From contig NZ_JAFFZW010000002.1 of NCBI RefSeq assembly GCF_017826695.1, positions 186,001 to 250,000 on the forward strand: 64,000 nucleotides of DNA, written 5' to 3'. Source of the stretch: Pseudomonas alliivorans. GTDB lineage: Bacteria > Pseudomonadota > Gammaproteobacteria > Pseudomonadales > Pseudomonadaceae. The notes under the pieces are model-generated. The model was not told the DNA's origin. It saw only the letters and a list, made by a program, of their open reading frames with translations, and searched no databases. This document shows, one piece after another, positions 47,692-59,534 of this stretch; position 1 is the first letter of the stretch; every line of letters begins with the position of its first letter. A program made the position numbers and the translations under genes.

Positions 47692-48609
47692 ATGGATCGA
47701 TTCAACGCCATGCGCGTCTTCACCCGCATCGTCGAACTTGGCGGCTTCGCCAGGGCCGCCGAGAGCCTGCAGATGCCCCGCGCATCGGTGACGATTCTGA
47801 TCAAGCAGCTGGAAGCGCACCTGGGTGTCCAGCTCTTGCAACGCACCACACGTCAGGTCAGTGCCACGCCCGATGGCAATGCTTATTACCAGCGCTGCCT
47901 GAGTCTGCTGGCTGATCTGGAAGATGCCGAGTCCGCGTTCTCATCGCTCAACGCCGGGCCCAAGGGGCTGCTGCGGGTTGATCTGCCCATGAGTCTGGGA
48001 TGCATGATCGTGATGCCCTCGCTGCCGGAGTTCACTCGACGTTATCCGCAGATCGAACTGGAGATCGGCATGAGTGACCGGCAGGTCGATCTGATACGCG
48101 AGGGCGTCGATTGCGTACTGCGCGCTGGAAGCTCCCATGATGAGGCGCTGGTCGCCAGGCCTCTGGAAAACCTTACGCAGATGACCTGTGCCAGCCGGTC
48201 GTACCTCGATCAGCACGGCTCGCCCCTTGATCTGGATGAGTTGGCGCAGCACAAGGTGATTGAATATTTCTCGACCGGAACCAACAAGCGTTACGGGTTA
48301 CAGTTCATGGTGCGTGGGCACTTGCATGAGCCCCGCCTGCCACGCTCAATTGCCGTCAACAGCGCTGAAGGTTACGTCGCTGCGTGTGAAGCCGGGTTCG
48401 GACTTATCCAGGCACCGCGCTACCATATTGCCGGGCAGTTGCGCAGCGGCACGCTGGTTGAAGTACTGCGTGAATACCGACCGCCTGCATTACCGCTCAT
48501 GGCGCTGTATCCACCGCATCGACAGTTGTCGCGGCGCGTCAAGGTGTTTGTCGACTGGCTGGCTGAATTGTGCGCCCGGCCCGAGATCAGGGACCGACTC
48601 AATTCCTGA
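47692..48609 (+). CDS. LysR-family transcriptional regulator
   Basis: A 305-residue LysR regulator: N-terminal [26 protein letters not shown] helix-turn-helix (1-60), then a substrate-binding domain. [34 protein letters not shown] is the wing and linker of the CrgA/AaeR-like group. It is on the plus strand 93 bases before tpx. The effector and target are unknown; tpx may be a target by position only. Confidence 0.86.
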   Translation: MDRFNAMRVFTRIVELGGFARAAESLQMPRASVTILIKQLEAHLGVQLLQRTTRQVSATPDGNAYYQRCLSLLADLEDAESAFSSLNAGPKGLLRVDLPMSLGCMIVMPSLPEFTRRYPQIELEIGMSDRQVDLIREGVDCVLRAGSSHDEALVARPLENLTQMTCASRSYLDQHGSPLDLDELAQHKVIEYFSTGTNKRYGLQFMVRGHLHEPRLPRSIAVNSAEGYVAACEAGFGLIQAPRYHIAGQLRSGTLVEVLREYRPPALPLMALYPPHRQLSRRVKVFVDWLAELCARPEIRDRLNS

Positions 48610-48701
48610 GCAAATTCGGAATTATCCGATATAGGTCATGCTTCACTTTCGTGTTTAACTTCTGGTTCTTATCCAAACCCACTGAAAAAGGACATCGTTT
48701 C

Positions 48702-49202
48702 ATGGCTCAAGTGACTCTCAAAGGCGGCCCTGTTCAAGTCAATGGCGAACTGCCAAAGAACGGCAGCGCTGCACCTGCTTTCACGCTGGTGGGTGCCGGT
48801 CTGGCTGAAGTGACTCTGCAGGAGTTCGCCGGCAAGCGCAAAGTGCTGAACATCTTCCCAAGCGTCGACACACCGACCTGCGCGACTTCGGTACGCAAGT
48901 TCAACGCTCAGGCAAACGATGTGGCCAACGCAGTCGTGCTGTGCATCTCCGCCGACCTGCCTTTCGCCCAGGCTCGCTTCTGCGGTTCCGAAGGTCTGGA
49001 AAACGTCAAGAACCTGTCCACCTTCCGCAGCGCTGACTTCAGCGAAAACTACGGTGTGGCCATCGCCGACGGCCCTCTGAAAGGTCTGACCGCCCGCGCC
49101 GTCGTGGTTCTGGATGAAAACAACAATGTGCTGCACAGCGAGCTGGTTTCCGAAATCGCTGAAGAACCGAACTACGAGGCTGCACTGGCAGTATTGAAGT
49201 AA
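48702..49202 (+). CDS. tpx: Thiol peroxidase (atypical 2-Cys)
   Basis: A 166-residue peroxiredoxin. The peroxidatic Cys60 lies in [15 protein letters not shown] and the resolving Cys94 in [10 protein letters not shown], matching Tpx spacing (Cys61/Cys95 in E. coli). It reduces hydrogen peroxide and organic peroxides. The ATG at 48702 has AAAAGGA about ten bases upstream; an upstream reading in the same frame crosses the LysR 3' end and has no homology. It ends at a strong terminator. Confidence 0.95.
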   Translation: MAQVTLKGGPVQVNGELPKNGSAAPAFTLVGAGLAEVTLQEFAGKRKVLNIFPSVDTPTCATSVRKFNAQANDVANAVVLCISADLPFAQARFCGSEGLENVKNLSTFRSADFSENYGVAIADGPLKGLTARAVVVLDENNNVLHSELVSEIAEEPNYEAALAVLK

Positions 49203-49220
49203 CGTTCAGCAACCCATCGA

Positions 49221-49250
49221 CGGCCTGAATCCGTTCAGGCCGTTTTTATT
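49221..49250 (+). terminator. Rho-independent terminator of tpx
   Basis: CGGCCTGAA (49221-49229) pairs perfectly with TTCAGGCCG (49234-49242) around TCCG, followed by a T-rich tail. It lies 18 bases past the tpx stop. Confidence 0.9.
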
Positions 49251-49351
49251 TGTGCTTCAACCGTTTAACGAAAGTAAGCGCTTGGTAAAGGCGCTTTGCT
49301 TGCAGCTCATCTGTGCTTATTGTTCAGCCTCCAAAGAAGCCCTCACCTGTA

Positions 49352-50668
49352 ATGGTTGATTTATTCATGCAATCGTCTGGCCCCCGTAAATCCCGTCGCT
49401 GGTTGATCAGTTTGTTGGTCCTGTTGATTATTGTCGGCCTGTGCTGGAGGTTCTGGCCCGGCTCTGCCTCAACGACCGGCACTGATGCGGCCGGCAAAGC
49501 CACGCATACCAGCAAATCAAGCGGTATGGTCAGGCCCGGTTTCGGCGGCTCGGCTGCGGCGGTTCCCGTGCGTGTCGCGCCAGTGACGCAGGGCGATTTT
49601 CCAATCTATTACAAGGCGCTGGGCACTGTTACTGCAACCAATACCATTAACGTACGCAGCAGGGTGGCGGGCGAACTGATCAAGCTCAACTTTCAGGAAG
49701 GCCAGATGGTAAAGGCGGGCGATCTATTGGCGGAGATCGATCCACGCAGCTACCAGGTCGCACTTCAGCAGGCCGAGGGCACGCTGGCAACCAATCAGGC
49801 ACTGCTTAAAAATGCTCAGCTTGACGTTCAGCGCTACCGCGGACTTTATGCCGAGGACAGCATCGCCAAGCAGACGCTGGACACCGCCGAATCGCTGGTC
49901 AATCAATACCAGGGCACCATCAAGACCAATCAGGCAGCAGTGGCCGAAGCGAAACTCAACCTGGATTTTACCCGTATCCGTGCGCCGATTGCCGGTCGGG
50001 TAGGGCTCAAGCAGCTGGACGTCGGCAATCTGGTGGCTGCCAACGACACCACCGCGCTGGTTGTCATCACCCAGACCCAGCCGATTTCAGTCAATTTCAC
50101 CTTGCCCGAGAAAGACCTGTCCAGTGTGATTGCCCGCTATCGCACGGGCGATAAACTGCCCGTGGAAGCCTGGGATCGCGGCGACGTGAAAATGCAGGCC
50201 ACAGGTGTACTCGCCAGCCTCGACAACCAGATTGACGTGGCAACAGGCACACTCAAGTTCAAGGCCCGCTTCGATAACCGCGACGAAACCTTGTTCCCCA
50301 ACCAGTTCGTCAACGTGCGACTGCGCGCGGACACGCTGACTCAGGCCATCCTTGTGCCGACTGCCGCGGTGCAGTTCGGCACCAACGGTACGTTCGTGTA
50401 CGTCATGGACGGTGACAGGAAGGTGAAGATCACTCTGCTCAAGACCGGCCCGAGCAATGAAACATCCACGGTCATTACCGAAGGTCTGGCAGCAGGTGCG
50501 CGCGTGGTGCTTGAGGGCACTGACCGTCTGCGAGACGGCGCCGAGGTCGAAGTGGTCAATGACAGCAAGGACGTGCCCGCAGGGCCGGGCCAGAAACTGC
50601 AGGGCAAGCCCGACAGCGGTACCGACAAATCGGCTTCGCTCCCGAAGGCGGATAAACCAAGCGTATGA
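49352..50668 (+). CDS. mdtA: RND efflux periplasmic adaptor, MdtA-like
   Basis: A 438-residue membrane-fusion protein. An N-terminal anchor (about 16-33) precedes a lipoyl/barrel-sandwich fold (about 80-230: [27 protein letters not shown] and [24 protein letters not shown]), a beta-barrel and a membrane-proximal domain ([20 protein letters not shown]). It links the RND pump to the outer-membrane channel. ATG 49352 is a compromise; 49367 is also possible. Its stop overlaps mdtB by four bases. Confidence 0.88.
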   Translation: MVDLFMQSSGPRKSRRWLISLLVLLIIVGLCWRFWPGSASTTGTDAAGKATHTSKSSGMVRPGFGGSAAAVPVRVAPVTQGDFPIYYKALGTVTATNTINVRSRVAGELIKLNFQEGQMVKAGDLLAEIDPRSYQVALQQAEGTLATNQALLKNAQLDVQRYRGLYAEDSIAKQTLDTAESLVNQYQGTIKTNQAAVAEAKLNLDFTRIRAPIAGRVGLKQLDVGNLVAANDTTALVVITQTQPISVNFTLPEKDLSSVIARYRTGDKLPVEAWDRGDVKMQATGVLASLDNQIDVATGTLKFKARFDNRDETLFPNQFVNVRLRADTLTQAILVPTAAVQFGTNGTFVYVMDGDRKVKITLLKTGPSNETSTVITEGLAAGARVVLEGTDRLRDGAEVEVVNDSKDVPAGPGQKLQGKPDSGTDKSASLPKADKPSV

Positions 50669-53600
50669 ACATGTCCCGCCTGTTCATCCTGCGCCCGGTC
50701 GCCACCACGCTCAGCATGCTCGCGATTGTGCTTGCCGGTTTGATCGCCTATGGCCTGCTGCCGGTGTCGGCGCTGCCTCAGGTGGATTACCCGACCATTC
50801 GCGTGATGACGCTGTATCCGGGCGCCAGTCCGCAAGTCATGACCAGCGCCGTGACGGCACCACTGGAACGTCAGTTCGGACAAATGCCGGGACTCACCCA
50901 GATGGCCTCCACCAGCTCGGGCGGAGCTTCGGTCATCACGCTGCGCTTCAGTCTGGAAATCAACATGGACGTGGCCGAGCAGGAGGTGCAGGCCGCCATC
51001 AACGGTGCCACCAACCTGCTGCCCAATGACTTGCCCGCACCACCGGTCTACAACAAGGTCAACCCGGCGGATACGCCGGTACTGACCCTGGCGATTACCT
51101 CGAAAACCATGCTGCTGCCCAAGCTCAACGATCTGGTCGACACGCGCATGGCGCAGAAGATCTCGCAAATCAGCGGCGTCGGCATGGTCAGTATTGCCGG
51201 TGGTCAACGGCAGGCAGTAAGAATCAAGGTCAACCCCGAAGCGCTGGCTGCCAACAGCCTGAACCTGGCGGATGTACGCACGCTGATCAGTGCGTCCAAC
51301 GTCAACCAGCCCAAGGGCAACTTCGATGGACCGACCCGTGTCTCGATGCTGGATGCCAACGACCAGCTCAAGTCGCCCGAGGAATACGCCAACCTGATTC
51401 TGGCCTACAAGGACGGCGCGCCACTGCGCCTCAAGGACGTGGCGCAGATCGTCGACGGTGCCGAAAACGAACGGCTGGCGGCTTGGGCCAATCGCAATCA
51501 GGCCGTTCTGCTCAATATCCAGCGTCAGCCGGGCGCCAACGTTATCGACGTGGTCGACCGGATCAAGACCATGCTGCCGGGTATCACCGATAACCTGCCA
51601 GCCGGGCTCGACGTGACCGTACTGACCGACCGGACCCAGACCATCCGCGCCTCGGTCACCGACGTCCAGCACGAATTGCTGATTGCCATCGTACTGGTGG
51701 TGCTGGTCACGTTCCTGTTCCTGCGTCGCTTGAGCGCGACAATCGTTCCCTCGATTGCCGTACCGTTGTCGCTCATCGGCACTTTCGGCGTCATGTATCT
51801 CGCCGGTTTTTCCATCAACAACCTGACCCTGATGGCGCTGACCATTGCCACAGGTTTTGTGGTGGACGATGCCATCGTCATGCTGGAGAACATCTCCCGT
51901 CACATCGAAGAGGGCGAAACGCCGATGCAGGCTGCCCTGAAAGGGGCAAAGCAGATCGGCTTCACCCTGATTTCCCTGACCCTGTCGCTGATCGCGGTAT
52001 TGATTCCGCTGTTGTTCATGGCCGATGTGGTAGGGCGCCTGTTCCGCGAGTTCGCCATCACACTGGCGGTCGCGATCCTGATTTCCCTCGTGGTCTCGCT
52101 GACCCTGACGCCAATGATGTGCGCGCGTCTGCTCAAACGCGAACCCAAGGAAGAAGAGCAGGGCCGTTTCTACCGCGCCAGCGGCGCGTGGATCGACTGG
52201 CTCGTCAACGTCTACGGTGGCGGTTTGCGTTGGGTGCTCAAGCATCAACCGCTGACCCTGCTGGTGGCCATTGGCACATTGGGGCTGACGGTCCTGCTCT
52301 ACGTGATCGTGCCCAAAGGCTTCTTCCCGGTGCAGGACACTGGCGTCATCCAGGGCATTTCGGAAGCCCCGCAATCGGTGTCGTTCAAGGCCATGAGCGA
52401 GCGGCAGCAGGCGCTCGCCGATATTATCCTCAGGGATCCGTCGGTGGTCAGCCTGTCGTCCTACATCGGCGTGGACGGTGACAACGCGACGCTCAACAGC
52501 GGCCGGTTCCTGATCAACCTCAAGCCCCATGGCGAACGCGACCTGACCGCTGCCGAAATCATTCAGCGCATACAGCCGGAAGTCGACAAGCTGTCGGACA
52601 TTCGTCTGTTCATGCAGCCGGTGCAGGACCTGACCATCGAAGATCGTGTCAGCCGGACCCAGTATCAGTTCAGCATGTCTTCTCCCGACGCAGAGCTGCT
52701 CAGTGAGTGGAGCGGCAAGCTGGTGGATGCGCTGGCCCAGCGCCCCGAGCTGACGGATGTGGCCAGCGATCTGCAGGACAAGGGCCTTCAGGTGTATCTG
52801 GTGATCGACCGGGATGCGGCCAGCCGGGTCGGTGTCAGCGTCGCCAATATCACGGACGCGCTGTATGACGCGTTCGGTCAGCGGCAGATTTCAACGATAT
52901 ACACACAGGCCAGCCAGTACCGCGTCGTGCTGCAATCGGCGTCTGCCAGCGAGCTGGGGCCTGAAGCGCTGGAACAGATTCATGTGAAAACCACTGATGG
53001 TGCTCAGGTAAAACTGTCGAGTCTGGCGCGGGTCGAGCAGCGTCAGGCGCAGTTGGCAATTGCCCACATCGGGCAGTTCCCGGCGGTGATGATGTCGTTC
53101 AATCTGGCGCCGAATATCGCGCTGGGCAACGCGGTCGAGGTCATCGAGCAGGTGCAGAAGGATATCGGCATGCCGATCGGCGTGCAGACCCAGTTCCAGG
53201 GCGCGGCGCAGGCGTTCCAGGCGTCCTTGTCCAGTACGCTGCTGTTGATCCTCGCAGCGGTAGTGACCATGTACATTGTGCTGGGCGTACTGTACGAGAG
53301 CTACATTCACCCGATCACCATTCTCTCGACGCTGCCTTCCGCTGCGGTCGGCGCTTTGCTGGCGCTGCTCATCAGCGGTAACGACCTGGGGATGATCGCC
53401 ATCATCGGCATCATTCTGCTGATCGGCATCGTGAAGAAGAATGCCATCATGATGATCGACTTCGCGCTCGATGCAGAACGTAATCGTGGCGTCGATCCCG
53501 AGACGGCCATTTATGAGGCGGCCTTGCTGCGTTTCCGGCCCATCCTGATGACCACCCTGGCAGCGCTGTTCGGCGCCATTCCCTTGATGCTGGCCACCGG

Positions 53601-53775
53601 TTCCGGTGCAGAGCTGCGTCAACCGCTGGGTCTGGTGATGGTCGGCGGTCTGCTGCTGAGCCAGGTTCTGACCCTGTTCACCACGCCAGTGATCTACCTG
53701 TATTTCGACCGACTGGGTCGCCGCTGGAGCCGCAAACCTGGTGCCCCGGCCCGTATGGAGCAGGCTGACGCATGA
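50665..53775 (+). CDS. mdtB: RND multidrug efflux transporter, MdtB-like
   Basis: A 1036-residue RND pump with twelve membrane segments and two large periplasmic loops. Conserved motifs include [21 protein letters not shown] and [20 protein letters not shown]. This is the MdtB-type subunit that pairs with MdtC in a mixed trimer and expels bile-type compounds, novobiocin or, in pseudomonads, plant phenolics and siderophores. The ATGA overlap with mdtA and the next pump points to translational coupling. Confidence 0.92.
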   Translation: MNMSRLFILRPVATTLSMLAIVLAGLIAYGLLPVSALPQVDYPTIRVMTLYPGASPQVMTSAVTAPLERQFGQMPGLTQMASTSSGGASVITLRFSLEINMDVAEQEVQAAINGATNLLPNDLPAPPVYNKVNPADTPVLTLAITSKTMLLPKLNDLVDTRMAQKISQISGVGMVSIAGGQRQAVRIKVNPEALAANSLNLADVRTLISASNVNQPKGNFDGPTRVSMLDANDQLKSPEEYANLILAYKDGAPLRLKDVAQIVDGAENERLAAWANRNQAVLLNIQRQPGANVIDVVDRIKTMLPGITDNLPAGLDVTVLTDRTQTIRASVTDVQHELLIAIVLVVLVTFLFLRRLSATIVPSIAVPLSLIGTFGVMYLAGFSINNLTLMALTIATGFVVDDAIVMLENISRHIEEGETPMQAALKGAKQIGFTLISLTLSLIAVLIPLLFMADVVGRLFREFAITLAVAILISLVVSLTLTPMMCARLLKREPKEEEQGRFYRASGAWIDWLVNVYGGGLRWVLKHQPLTLLVAIGTLGLTVLLYVIVPKGFFPVQDTGVIQGISEAPQSVSFKAMSERQQALADIILRDPSVVSLSSYIGVDGDNATLNSGRFLINLKPHGERDLTAAEIIQRIQPEVDKLSDIRLFMQPVQDLTIEDRVSRTQYQFSMSSPDAELLSEWSGKLVDALAQRPELTDVASDLQDKGLQVYLVIDRDAASRVGVSVANITDALYDAFGQRQISTIYTQASQYRVVLQSASASELGPEALEQIHVKTTDGAQVKLSSLARVEQRQAQLAIAHIGQFPAVMMSFNLAPNIALGNAVEVIEQVQKDIGMPIGVQTQFQGAAQAFQASLSSTLLLILAAVVTMYIVLGVLYESYIHPITILSTLPSAAVGALLALLISGNDLGMIAIIGIILLIGIVKKNAIMMIDFALDAERNRGVDPETAIYEAALLRFRPILMTTLAALFGAIPLMLATGSGAELRQPLGLVMVGGLLLSQVLTLFTTPVIYLYFDRLGRRWSRKPGAPARMEQADA

Positions 53776-56700
53776 ACCTGTCAGCGCCCTTCATCCGTCG
53801 ACCGGTTGCCACCGTTCTTCTGAGTCTGGCAATCATGCTGCTGGGCGCCGTCAGCTTTCGGATGCTGCCGGTGGCGCCGTTGCCGAACATGGATTTTCCG
53901 GTCATCGTCGTGTCGGCCAGCTTGCCGGGTGCCAGTCCGGAAATCATGGCGTCGAGCGTTGCCACGCCACTTGAGCGGTCGTTGGGCACCATCGCCGGGG
54001 TCAACACCATGACCAGCAACTCGAGCCAGGGCACGACGCGGGTGATTCTGCAGTTCGATCTGGATCGCGATATCAATGGCGCCGCCCGTGAAGTTCAGGC
54101 TGCCATCAATGCATCGCGCAACCTGCTGCCCAGTGGCATGCGCAGCATGCCGACCTACAAGAAGGTCAACCCGTCCCAGGCACCGATCATGGTGCTGTCG
54201 CTGACATCTACCGTGCTGGAAAAAGGCCAACTGTACGATCTGGCGTCCACGATCCTGTCGCAGAGCCTGTCTCAGGTCACCGGCGTGGGTGAAGTGCAGA
54301 TCGGCGGCAGTTCGCTGCCTGCGGTGCGTATCGAACTGGAACCACAGTTGCTGTCTCAGTACGGCGTCTCGCTGGACGACGTACGTAATGCGATCACGGG
54401 CAGTAACGTCAGGCGACCCAAGGGGTCGGTGGAAAACGATCAGCACAACTGGCAGGTTCAGGCCAACGATCAACTGGAGACGGCCAAGGATTACGCGCCG
54501 CTGATCATTCGCTATCAGGATGGCGCAACGTTGCGACTCAAGGATGTCGCCAAGGTGAGCGATGCGGTCGAGAACCGCTACAACAGCGGTTTTTTCAATG
54601 ACAACCGGGCTGTGTTGCTCGTCATCAACCGTCAGGCCGGGGCCAACATCATCGAGACCGTGGCGCAGATCAAGGCCCAGCTTCCTGCCTTGCAGGCTGT
54701 GCTGCCTGCCAGCGTGAGGCTTGATGTCGCCATGGACCGCTCCCCGGTGATCACTGCGACCCTGCATGAAGCGGAAATGACCCTGCTGATCGCCGTGGTG
54801 CTGGTGGTGCTGGTGGTGTTCCTGTTTCTGGGCAGTTTCCGCGCTTCCTTGATCCCAACCCTGGCGGTGCCGGTCTCGCTGGTGGGCACCTTCGCCATCA
54901 TGTACCTGTGTGGGTTCTCCCTGAACAATCTGTCACTGATGGCACTGATTCTGGCCACCGGGCTGGTAGTGGACGATGCCATCGTGGTGCTGGAAAACAT
55001 CTCGAGGCACATCCATAACGGCCTTGACCCCATGAAAGCGGCTTTTCTGGGGGCCAAGGAAGTCGGCTTTACACTGCTGTCGATGAACGTTTCGCTGGTG
55101 GCCGTGTTCGTTTCGATTCTGTTCATGGGCGGTCTGGTCGAAAGCCTGTTCCGCGAGTTCTCCATCACGCTGTCGGTGGCGATCGTGGTCTCGCTGGTCG
55201 TTTCCCTCACGTTGACGCCCATGCTCTGCGCCCGTTGGCTGAAACCGCGTGAGGCCGAGCGGGAAAACGCATTTCAGCGCTGGAGCGAACGGGTCAATGA
55301 CCGGATGGTCGCCGGTTACGATCGTTCGCTTGGCTGGGTCCTTCGTCACCCGCGTCTTACACTGGCCAGCCTGCTGATCACCATCGTGGTCAACGTCGCG
55401 CTCTACGTTGTGGTGCCCAAGACGTTCCTGCCGCAGCAGGACACCGGGCAGCTGATGGGCTTCGTTCGTGGAGACGACGGACTTTCATTCAAGGTCATGC
55501 AGCCGAAGATGGAAATCTTCAGGCGCGCCGTGCTGGCAGACCCGGCGGTACAGAGCGTCGCTGGCTTCATCGGTGGCAGCGGCGGCACCAACAACGCTTT
55601 CATGATCGTGCGCCTCAAGCCCATCGGCGAGCGCAAGCTGTCGGCGGAGAAGGTGGTCGAACGGCTGCGCAAGGATTTGCCGCATGTGCCAGGCGGTCGC
55701 CTGTTCCTTGCCCCGGATCAGGATCTGCAACTGGGTGGCGGGCGTGAACAGACCAGTTCGCAGTATCAGTACATCGTGCAGAGCGGGGACCTGGAAGTCC
55801 TTCGTGAGTGGTATCCAAAGATCGTCGCCGCCCTCAAATCGCTGCCGCAACTCACGGCCATCGACGCGCGGGAGGGACGAGGCGCGCAGCAGGTCACGCT
55901 GATCGTCAATCGCGACACCGCCAAGCGGCTGGGTATCGACATGAACATGGTTACGGCGGTGCTTAACAATGCGTACAGCCAGCGTCAGGTATCCACGATC
56001 TATGACAGCCTGAACCAGTATCAGGTGGTGATGGAGGTCAATCCGAAGTATGCGCAGGACCCGGTAACGCTCGAACAGGTACAGGTGATCACTGCCGACG
56101 GGCAGCGCGTGCCATTGTCGAGCATTGCGCACTATGAACGCAGCCTGGAGAGTGACCGCGTTTCTCACGACGGTCAGTTTGCGTCAGAGAACATCTCGTT
56201 CGATCTGGCCGAAGGCGTCAGTCTCGATCAGGCCACCGTAGCCATCGAGCGTGCCGTTGCTGCGATCGGTTTGCCCTCTGAGATCATTTCGAAGATGGCC
56301 GGGACTGCGAACGCATTTGCGGCGACCCAGAAAAGTCAGCCCTGGATGATTCTAGGTGCCTTGCTGGCGGTGTATCTGGTGCTGGGCATTCTTTATGAAA
56401 GCTACATTCATCCGCTGACGATCCTGTCCACGTTGCCGTCGGCGGGTGTGGGCGCACTGTTGAGCATCTATGTGCTGCGCAGTGAATTCAGCCTGATTTC
56501 GTTGCTGGGCCTGTTTCTGTTGATCGGCGTGGTCAAGAAGAACGCGATCATGATGATCGATCTGGCGTTGCATCTGGAGCGCGATCAGGGCATGACGCCT
56601 CAGGAATCCATCCGCAGCGCGTGTCTGCAGCGTTTGCGACCGATTCTGATGACGACCATGGCCGCCATTCTGGGCGCGCTTCCCCTGTTGCTGAGTACTG

Positions 56701-56879
56701 CAGAAGGCGCTGAAATGCGTCGGCCGCTGGGCCTCACCATCATCGGCGGCCTGGTGTTCAGTCAGGTGCTGACGCTTTATACCACCCCGGTGGTTTACCT
56801 TTATCTCGACCGCTTGCGCCATCGCTTCAGCCGGTGGCGGGGCCGTCGTACCGATGCCGCTCTGGAAACCCCGTTATGA
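53772..56879 (+). CDS. mdtC: RND multidrug efflux transporter, MdtC-like
   Basis: A 1035-residue RND pump, homologous to the preceding gene product across its whole length (for example [21 protein letters not shown] and [20 protein letters not shown]). It is likely the second subunit of the mixed pump. Each junction in this operon is a four-base ATGA overlap, so fixed stoichiometry is favoured. Substrates are unknown. Confidence 0.92.
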   Translation: MNLSAPFIRRPVATVLLSLAIMLLGAVSFRMLPVAPLPNMDFPVIVVSASLPGASPEIMASSVATPLERSLGTIAGVNTMTSNSSQGTTRVILQFDLDRDINGAAREVQAAINASRNLLPSGMRSMPTYKKVNPSQAPIMVLSLTSTVLEKGQLYDLASTILSQSLSQVTGVGEVQIGGSSLPAVRIELEPQLLSQYGVSLDDVRNAITGSNVRRPKGSVENDQHNWQVQANDQLETAKDYAPLIIRYQDGATLRLKDVAKVSDAVENRYNSGFFNDNRAVLLVINRQAGANIIETVAQIKAQLPALQAVLPASVRLDVAMDRSPVITATLHEAEMTLLIAVVLVVLVVFLFLGSFRASLIPTLAVPVSLVGTFAIMYLCGFSLNNLSLMALILATGLVVDDAIVVLENISRHIHNGLDPMKAAFLGAKEVGFTLLSMNVSLVAVFVSILFMGGLVESLFREFSITLSVAIVVSLVVSLTLTPMLCARWLKPREAERENAFQRWSERVNDRMVAGYDRSLGWVLRHPRLTLASLLITIVVNVALYVVVPKTFLPQQDTGQLMGFVRGDDGLSFKVMQPKMEIFRRAVLADPAVQSVAGFIGGSGGTNNAFMIVRLKPIGERKLSAEKVVERLRKDLPHVPGGRLFLAPDQDLQLGGGREQTSSQYQYIVQSGDLEVLREWYPKIVAALKSLPQLTAIDAREGRGAQQVTLIVNRDTAKRLGIDMNMVTAVLNNAYSQRQVSTIYDSLNQYQVVMEVNPKYAQDPVTLEQVQVITADGQRVPLSSIAHYERSLESDRVSHDGQFASENISFDLAEGVSLDQATVAIERAVAAIGLPSEIISKMAGTANAFAATQKSQPWMILGALLAVYLVLGILYESYIHPLTILSTLPSAGVGALLSIYVLRSEFSLISLLGLFLLIGVVKKNAIMMIDLALHLERDQGMTPQESIRSACLQRLRPILMTTMAAILGALPLLLSTAEGAEMRRPLGLTIIGGLVFSQVLTLYTTPVVYLYLDRLRHRFSRWRGRRTDAALETPL

Positions 56880-58348
56880 CTGATCGCCTCGCCTTCAAAC
56901 CCAATCACCGATGGCTGGTCAGGCCGCTTGGCATGGGGCTCTGCGTCTTGCTGCTGAGTGCCTGTGCGGTGGGCCCGGATTATCACAAGCCGGACATGGC
57001 CACACCAGCCAGCTTCAAGGCTGCCGAAGGCTGGAAGCAGGCGACGCCACGCGATGACGCAATGGCCAGAGGCGCCTGGTGGGAGGTTTACGACGATAAA
57101 GCGCTCAACGCATTGGTGGAGCGACTCAACGCCTCCAACCAGACCGTGGCTCAGTATGAAGCTCAGTACCGTCAGGCTCAGGCGTTGATCCGCAACTCAC
57201 GGGCAGCGTTCTTCCCGACCCTTGATCTCTCCGTCGGCAAGACTCGCTCCAGTCAGGGAACCGGCAGCAGTACCTCGGGAAGCAGCAACCTCAACTCCGG
57301 TATCCGCGAAACCCACAGCGCCCAACTGGGTGTCAGCTGGGAGGCGGATGTCTGGGGCAAGCTGCGCCGAGGCCTTGAAGCCGACACGGCCAACGCACAG
57401 GCTAGCTTCGCGGATCTGGCGGCAATGCGCCTGAGCCTGCAGTCGGAACTGGTGCAGAACTACCTCCAATTGCGTGTGATCGACGAACAGAAGCGCCTGC
57501 TGGAAGCCACGGTCGATGCCTATCAGCGTTCTTTGACGCTGACCCAGAACCAGTACCGTGCCGGTATTTCGGGACGTGATGCCGTGGCTCAGGCACAGAC
57601 TCAGCTGAAAAGCACTCAGGCCGACCTGATCGATCTGGTGTGGCAGCGGGCGCAGTTTGAAAACGCGATTGCCGTACTGATGGGCATGGCGCCGGCGGAC
57701 TTCAATCTGCAGGCGACGACCTCCATCCCCAAACTGCCGCAGATTCCGGTCGGGTTGCCGTCGCAGTTGCTTGAACGCAGACCCGACATCGCCGCTGCCG
57801 AGCGCTCGGTGATGGGCGCCAACGCCAATATCGGGGTGGCGAAGGCGGCTTATTATCCAGACTTCACCCTGAGCATGAGCGGCGGCTACAACAGCAGCAC
57901 ATTCGCCAACTGGATCAGTCTGCCAAACCGTTTCTGGTCAGTCGGTCCGCAGTTGGCCATGACCCTGTTCGACGGCGGACGACGCTCTGCTGAAGTGGAC
58001 CGCACCGAAGCCGTCTACGACCAGACCGTCGCGCAATACCGGCAGACCGTGCTCAACGGTTTTCAGGAGGTGGAAAATTACCTCATTCAACTCAAGGTGT
58101 ATGAAGAAGAAGCCGAGGTCCGTCAGGAAGCGCTCGTGGCTGCCCGCGACTCCCTGCGCCTGACCAGCAATCAGTACAAGGCCGGTCTGATCGGCTATCT
58201 GGATGTGGTTAACGTACAGGCCACGGCACTGAGCAATGAGCGGACCGTGCTGAACGTGCTGCAAAGTCGCCTGATTGCCAGTGTGCAACTGATTGCCGCA
58301 CTGGGCGGCGGGTGGGATGGACAAACCTCGCCGGTGGTTGAGCGTTGA
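56876..58348 (+). CDS. Outer-membrane efflux lipoprotein (NodT family)
   Basis: A 490-residue TolC-like channel lipoprotein. The lipobox LLSAC has Cys30, followed by AVGPDYHKPDM, typical of the NodT family. Two homologous OEP repeats follow, with the coiled-coil signature RNSRAAFFPTLDLSVGK and LLERRPDIAAAERSV. It completes the tripartite pump and gives the operon its own exit duct, absent from enterobacterial mdtABC. Its ATG overlaps the mdtC stop (ATGA). Confidence 0.93.
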   Translation: MTDRLAFKPNHRWLVRPLGMGLCVLLLSACAVGPDYHKPDMATPASFKAAEGWKQATPRDDAMARGAWWEVYDDKALNALVERLNASNQTVAQYEAQYRQAQALIRNSRAAFFPTLDLSVGKTRSSQGTGSSTSGSSNLNSGIRETHSAQLGVSWEADVWGKLRRGLEADTANAQASFADLAAMRLSLQSELVQNYLQLRVIDEQKRLLEATVDAYQRSLTLTQNQYRAGISGRDAVAQAQTQLKSTQADLIDLVWQRAQFENAIAVLMGMAPADFNLQATTSIPKLPQIPVGLPSQLLERRPDIAAAERSVMGANANIGVAKAAYYPDFTLSMSGGYNSSTFANWISLPNRFWSVGPQLAMTLFDGGRRSAEVDRTEAVYDQTVAQYRQTVLNGFQEVENYLIQLKVYEEEAEVRQEALVAARDSLRLTSNQYKAGLIGYLDVVNVQATALSNERTVLNVLQSRLIASVQLIAALGGGWDGQTSPVVER

Positions 58349-58514
58349 TATCGTGGAGGCTTCTGTGTGGCAGAACCGTTGACCGGTATGGCGTGAGAAA
58401 ACTGAAACACGGCGATGGCATCGGATTCCAAACACTGGCAGGATCAGTGCTCGCCGCAGGCACATGCCGGGCCGGTGCCCACGGTCCGTATCGAGATACA
58501 CAAGAGACCCATCC

Positions 58515-59261
58515 ATGGAAAAAGTTCTCATCATCACGGGGGGCTCCCGGGGGATCGGCGCAGCCACTGCCAACCTCGCTGCTTCCCAGGGCTATCGCAT
58601 CTGCATCAACTACCTGTCTGACCATGTCGCTGCCGAACGGACCTGCGCCCAGGTCAGGGCTCAGGGCGCTCAAGCCATTACGGTACAGGCTGATGTCAGC
58701 AACGAAGACGAGATCATCCGGCTGTTTGCCCGTGTGGATGCCGAGCTGGGACGTGTGACGCATCTGGTCAATAACGCAGGGACGCTGGCTCAGGCGTGCC
58801 GGGTTGAAGAGATGTCGGAATTCCGGATGCTCAAAATGATGATGAGCAACGTGGTCGGCCCCATGCTGTGCAGCAAGCATGCGTTGCTGCGCATGTCGCC
58901 GCACCACGGCGGGCAGGGCGGAAGTATCGTCAATGTGTCGTCGGCAGCCGCCAGACTGGGATCGGCAGGGGAATATGTCGATTACGCGGCATCCAAGGGG
59001 GCGCTGGACACGTTCACTCTCGGTCTTTCCAGGGAAGTTGCTCCAGACGGCATACGCGTCAATGCCGTCAGACCTGGCTTTATCTTTACGGACTTCCATG
59101 CACTCAGTGGTGACCCGTTCCGGGTCAGCAAGCTCGAAGGCGCTTTGCCTATGGGGCGCGGCGGCACGGCCGAAGAAGTGGCCGAGGCGATTCTATGGCT
59201 ACTGTCCGACAAGGCCTCCTACGCCGCGGGCACGTTCATTGATCTGGCGGGCGGTCGCTGA
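58515..59261 (+). CDS. Short-chain dehydrogenase/reductase (glucose 1-dehydrogenase-like group)
   Basis: A 248-residue classical SDR. TGGSRGIG (8-15) binds NAD(P), NNAG is present, and the catalytic Ser, Tyr and Lys lie in NVSSAAARLGSAGEYVDYAASKGAL. The substrate is unknown. The ATG at 58515 fits the family N terminus, though no strong ribosome site is seen (AGAGACCC upstream). It follows the efflux operon by 166 bases with no terminator noticed between, so partial read-through is possible. Confidence 0.85.
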   Translation: MEKVLIITGGSRGIGAATANLAASQGYRICINYLSDHVAAERTCAQVRAQGAQAITVQADVSNEDEIIRLFARVDAELGRVTHLVNNAGTLAQACRVEEMSEFRMLKMMMSNVVGPMLCSKHALLRMSPHHGGQGGSIVNVSSAAARLGSAGEYVDYAASKGALDTFTLGLSREVAPDGIRVNAVRPGFIFTDFHALSGDPFRVSKLEGALPMGRGGTAEEVAEAILWLLSDKASYAAGTFIDLAGGR

Positions 59262-59289
59262 CTCGCACGCTGTCACATCGTCGAGCGGG

Positions 59290-59330
59290 CTGACCCGTCC
59301 AGAGGCAATCCTGTCAGGAAAACGGGTCAG
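59290..59330. repeat. Long inverted repeat between the SDR and the proline-rich gene
   Basis: CTGACCCGT (59290-59298) is the exact reverse complement of ACGGGTCAG (59322-59330), with a 23-base loop that includes a smaller CCTG/CAGG dyad. It lies in the short gap between convergent genes and may act as a terminator hairpin, though no T-run is seen. Confidence 0.5.
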
Positions 59331-59360
59331 AAGATCCTTGAATCGCTCGCAAATAGCCGG

Positions 59361-59534
59361 TCAGAGGATAACCGGCGGTTCCTGAACCGGTGGATCATCA
59401 GCAGGCGGATCAATGACCGGAGGCACCGTCGTCGGCGGCTCCTGTTCAGGCGGTGGTACTTCTGTAGGCGGTACCGGGACGGGGGGTTCATCGATGTTCG
59501 GGTCGATCGGTTCTGGTGGAGTGGGAATATTCAT
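59361..59534 (-). CDS. 57-residue proline-rich acidic small protein
   Basis: An ATG at 59534 with GGAGG seven to ten bases upstream opens a 57-codon frame that ends at TGA 59361. The product has 23 prolines (40%), 11 acidic residues and no Lys or Arg. It consists of PP units spaced about every five residues with E, D, T, V or I between, beginning MNIPTPPEPIDPN and ending PPVQEPPVIL. There is no signal peptide or membrane segment. The sequence predicts an extended polyproline II-like chain. Function unknown. Confidence 0.6.
   Translation of the reverse strand: MNIPTPPEPIDPNIDEPPVPVPPTEVPPPEQEPPTTVPPVIDPPADDPPVQEPPVIL

Noticed and set aside
50341..52530. Minus-strand open frame of 729 codons opposite mdtA/mdtB
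   Set aside because: Antisense shadow with His/Gln/Arg/Asp-rich low-complexity composition; the plus-strand efflux genes are clear.
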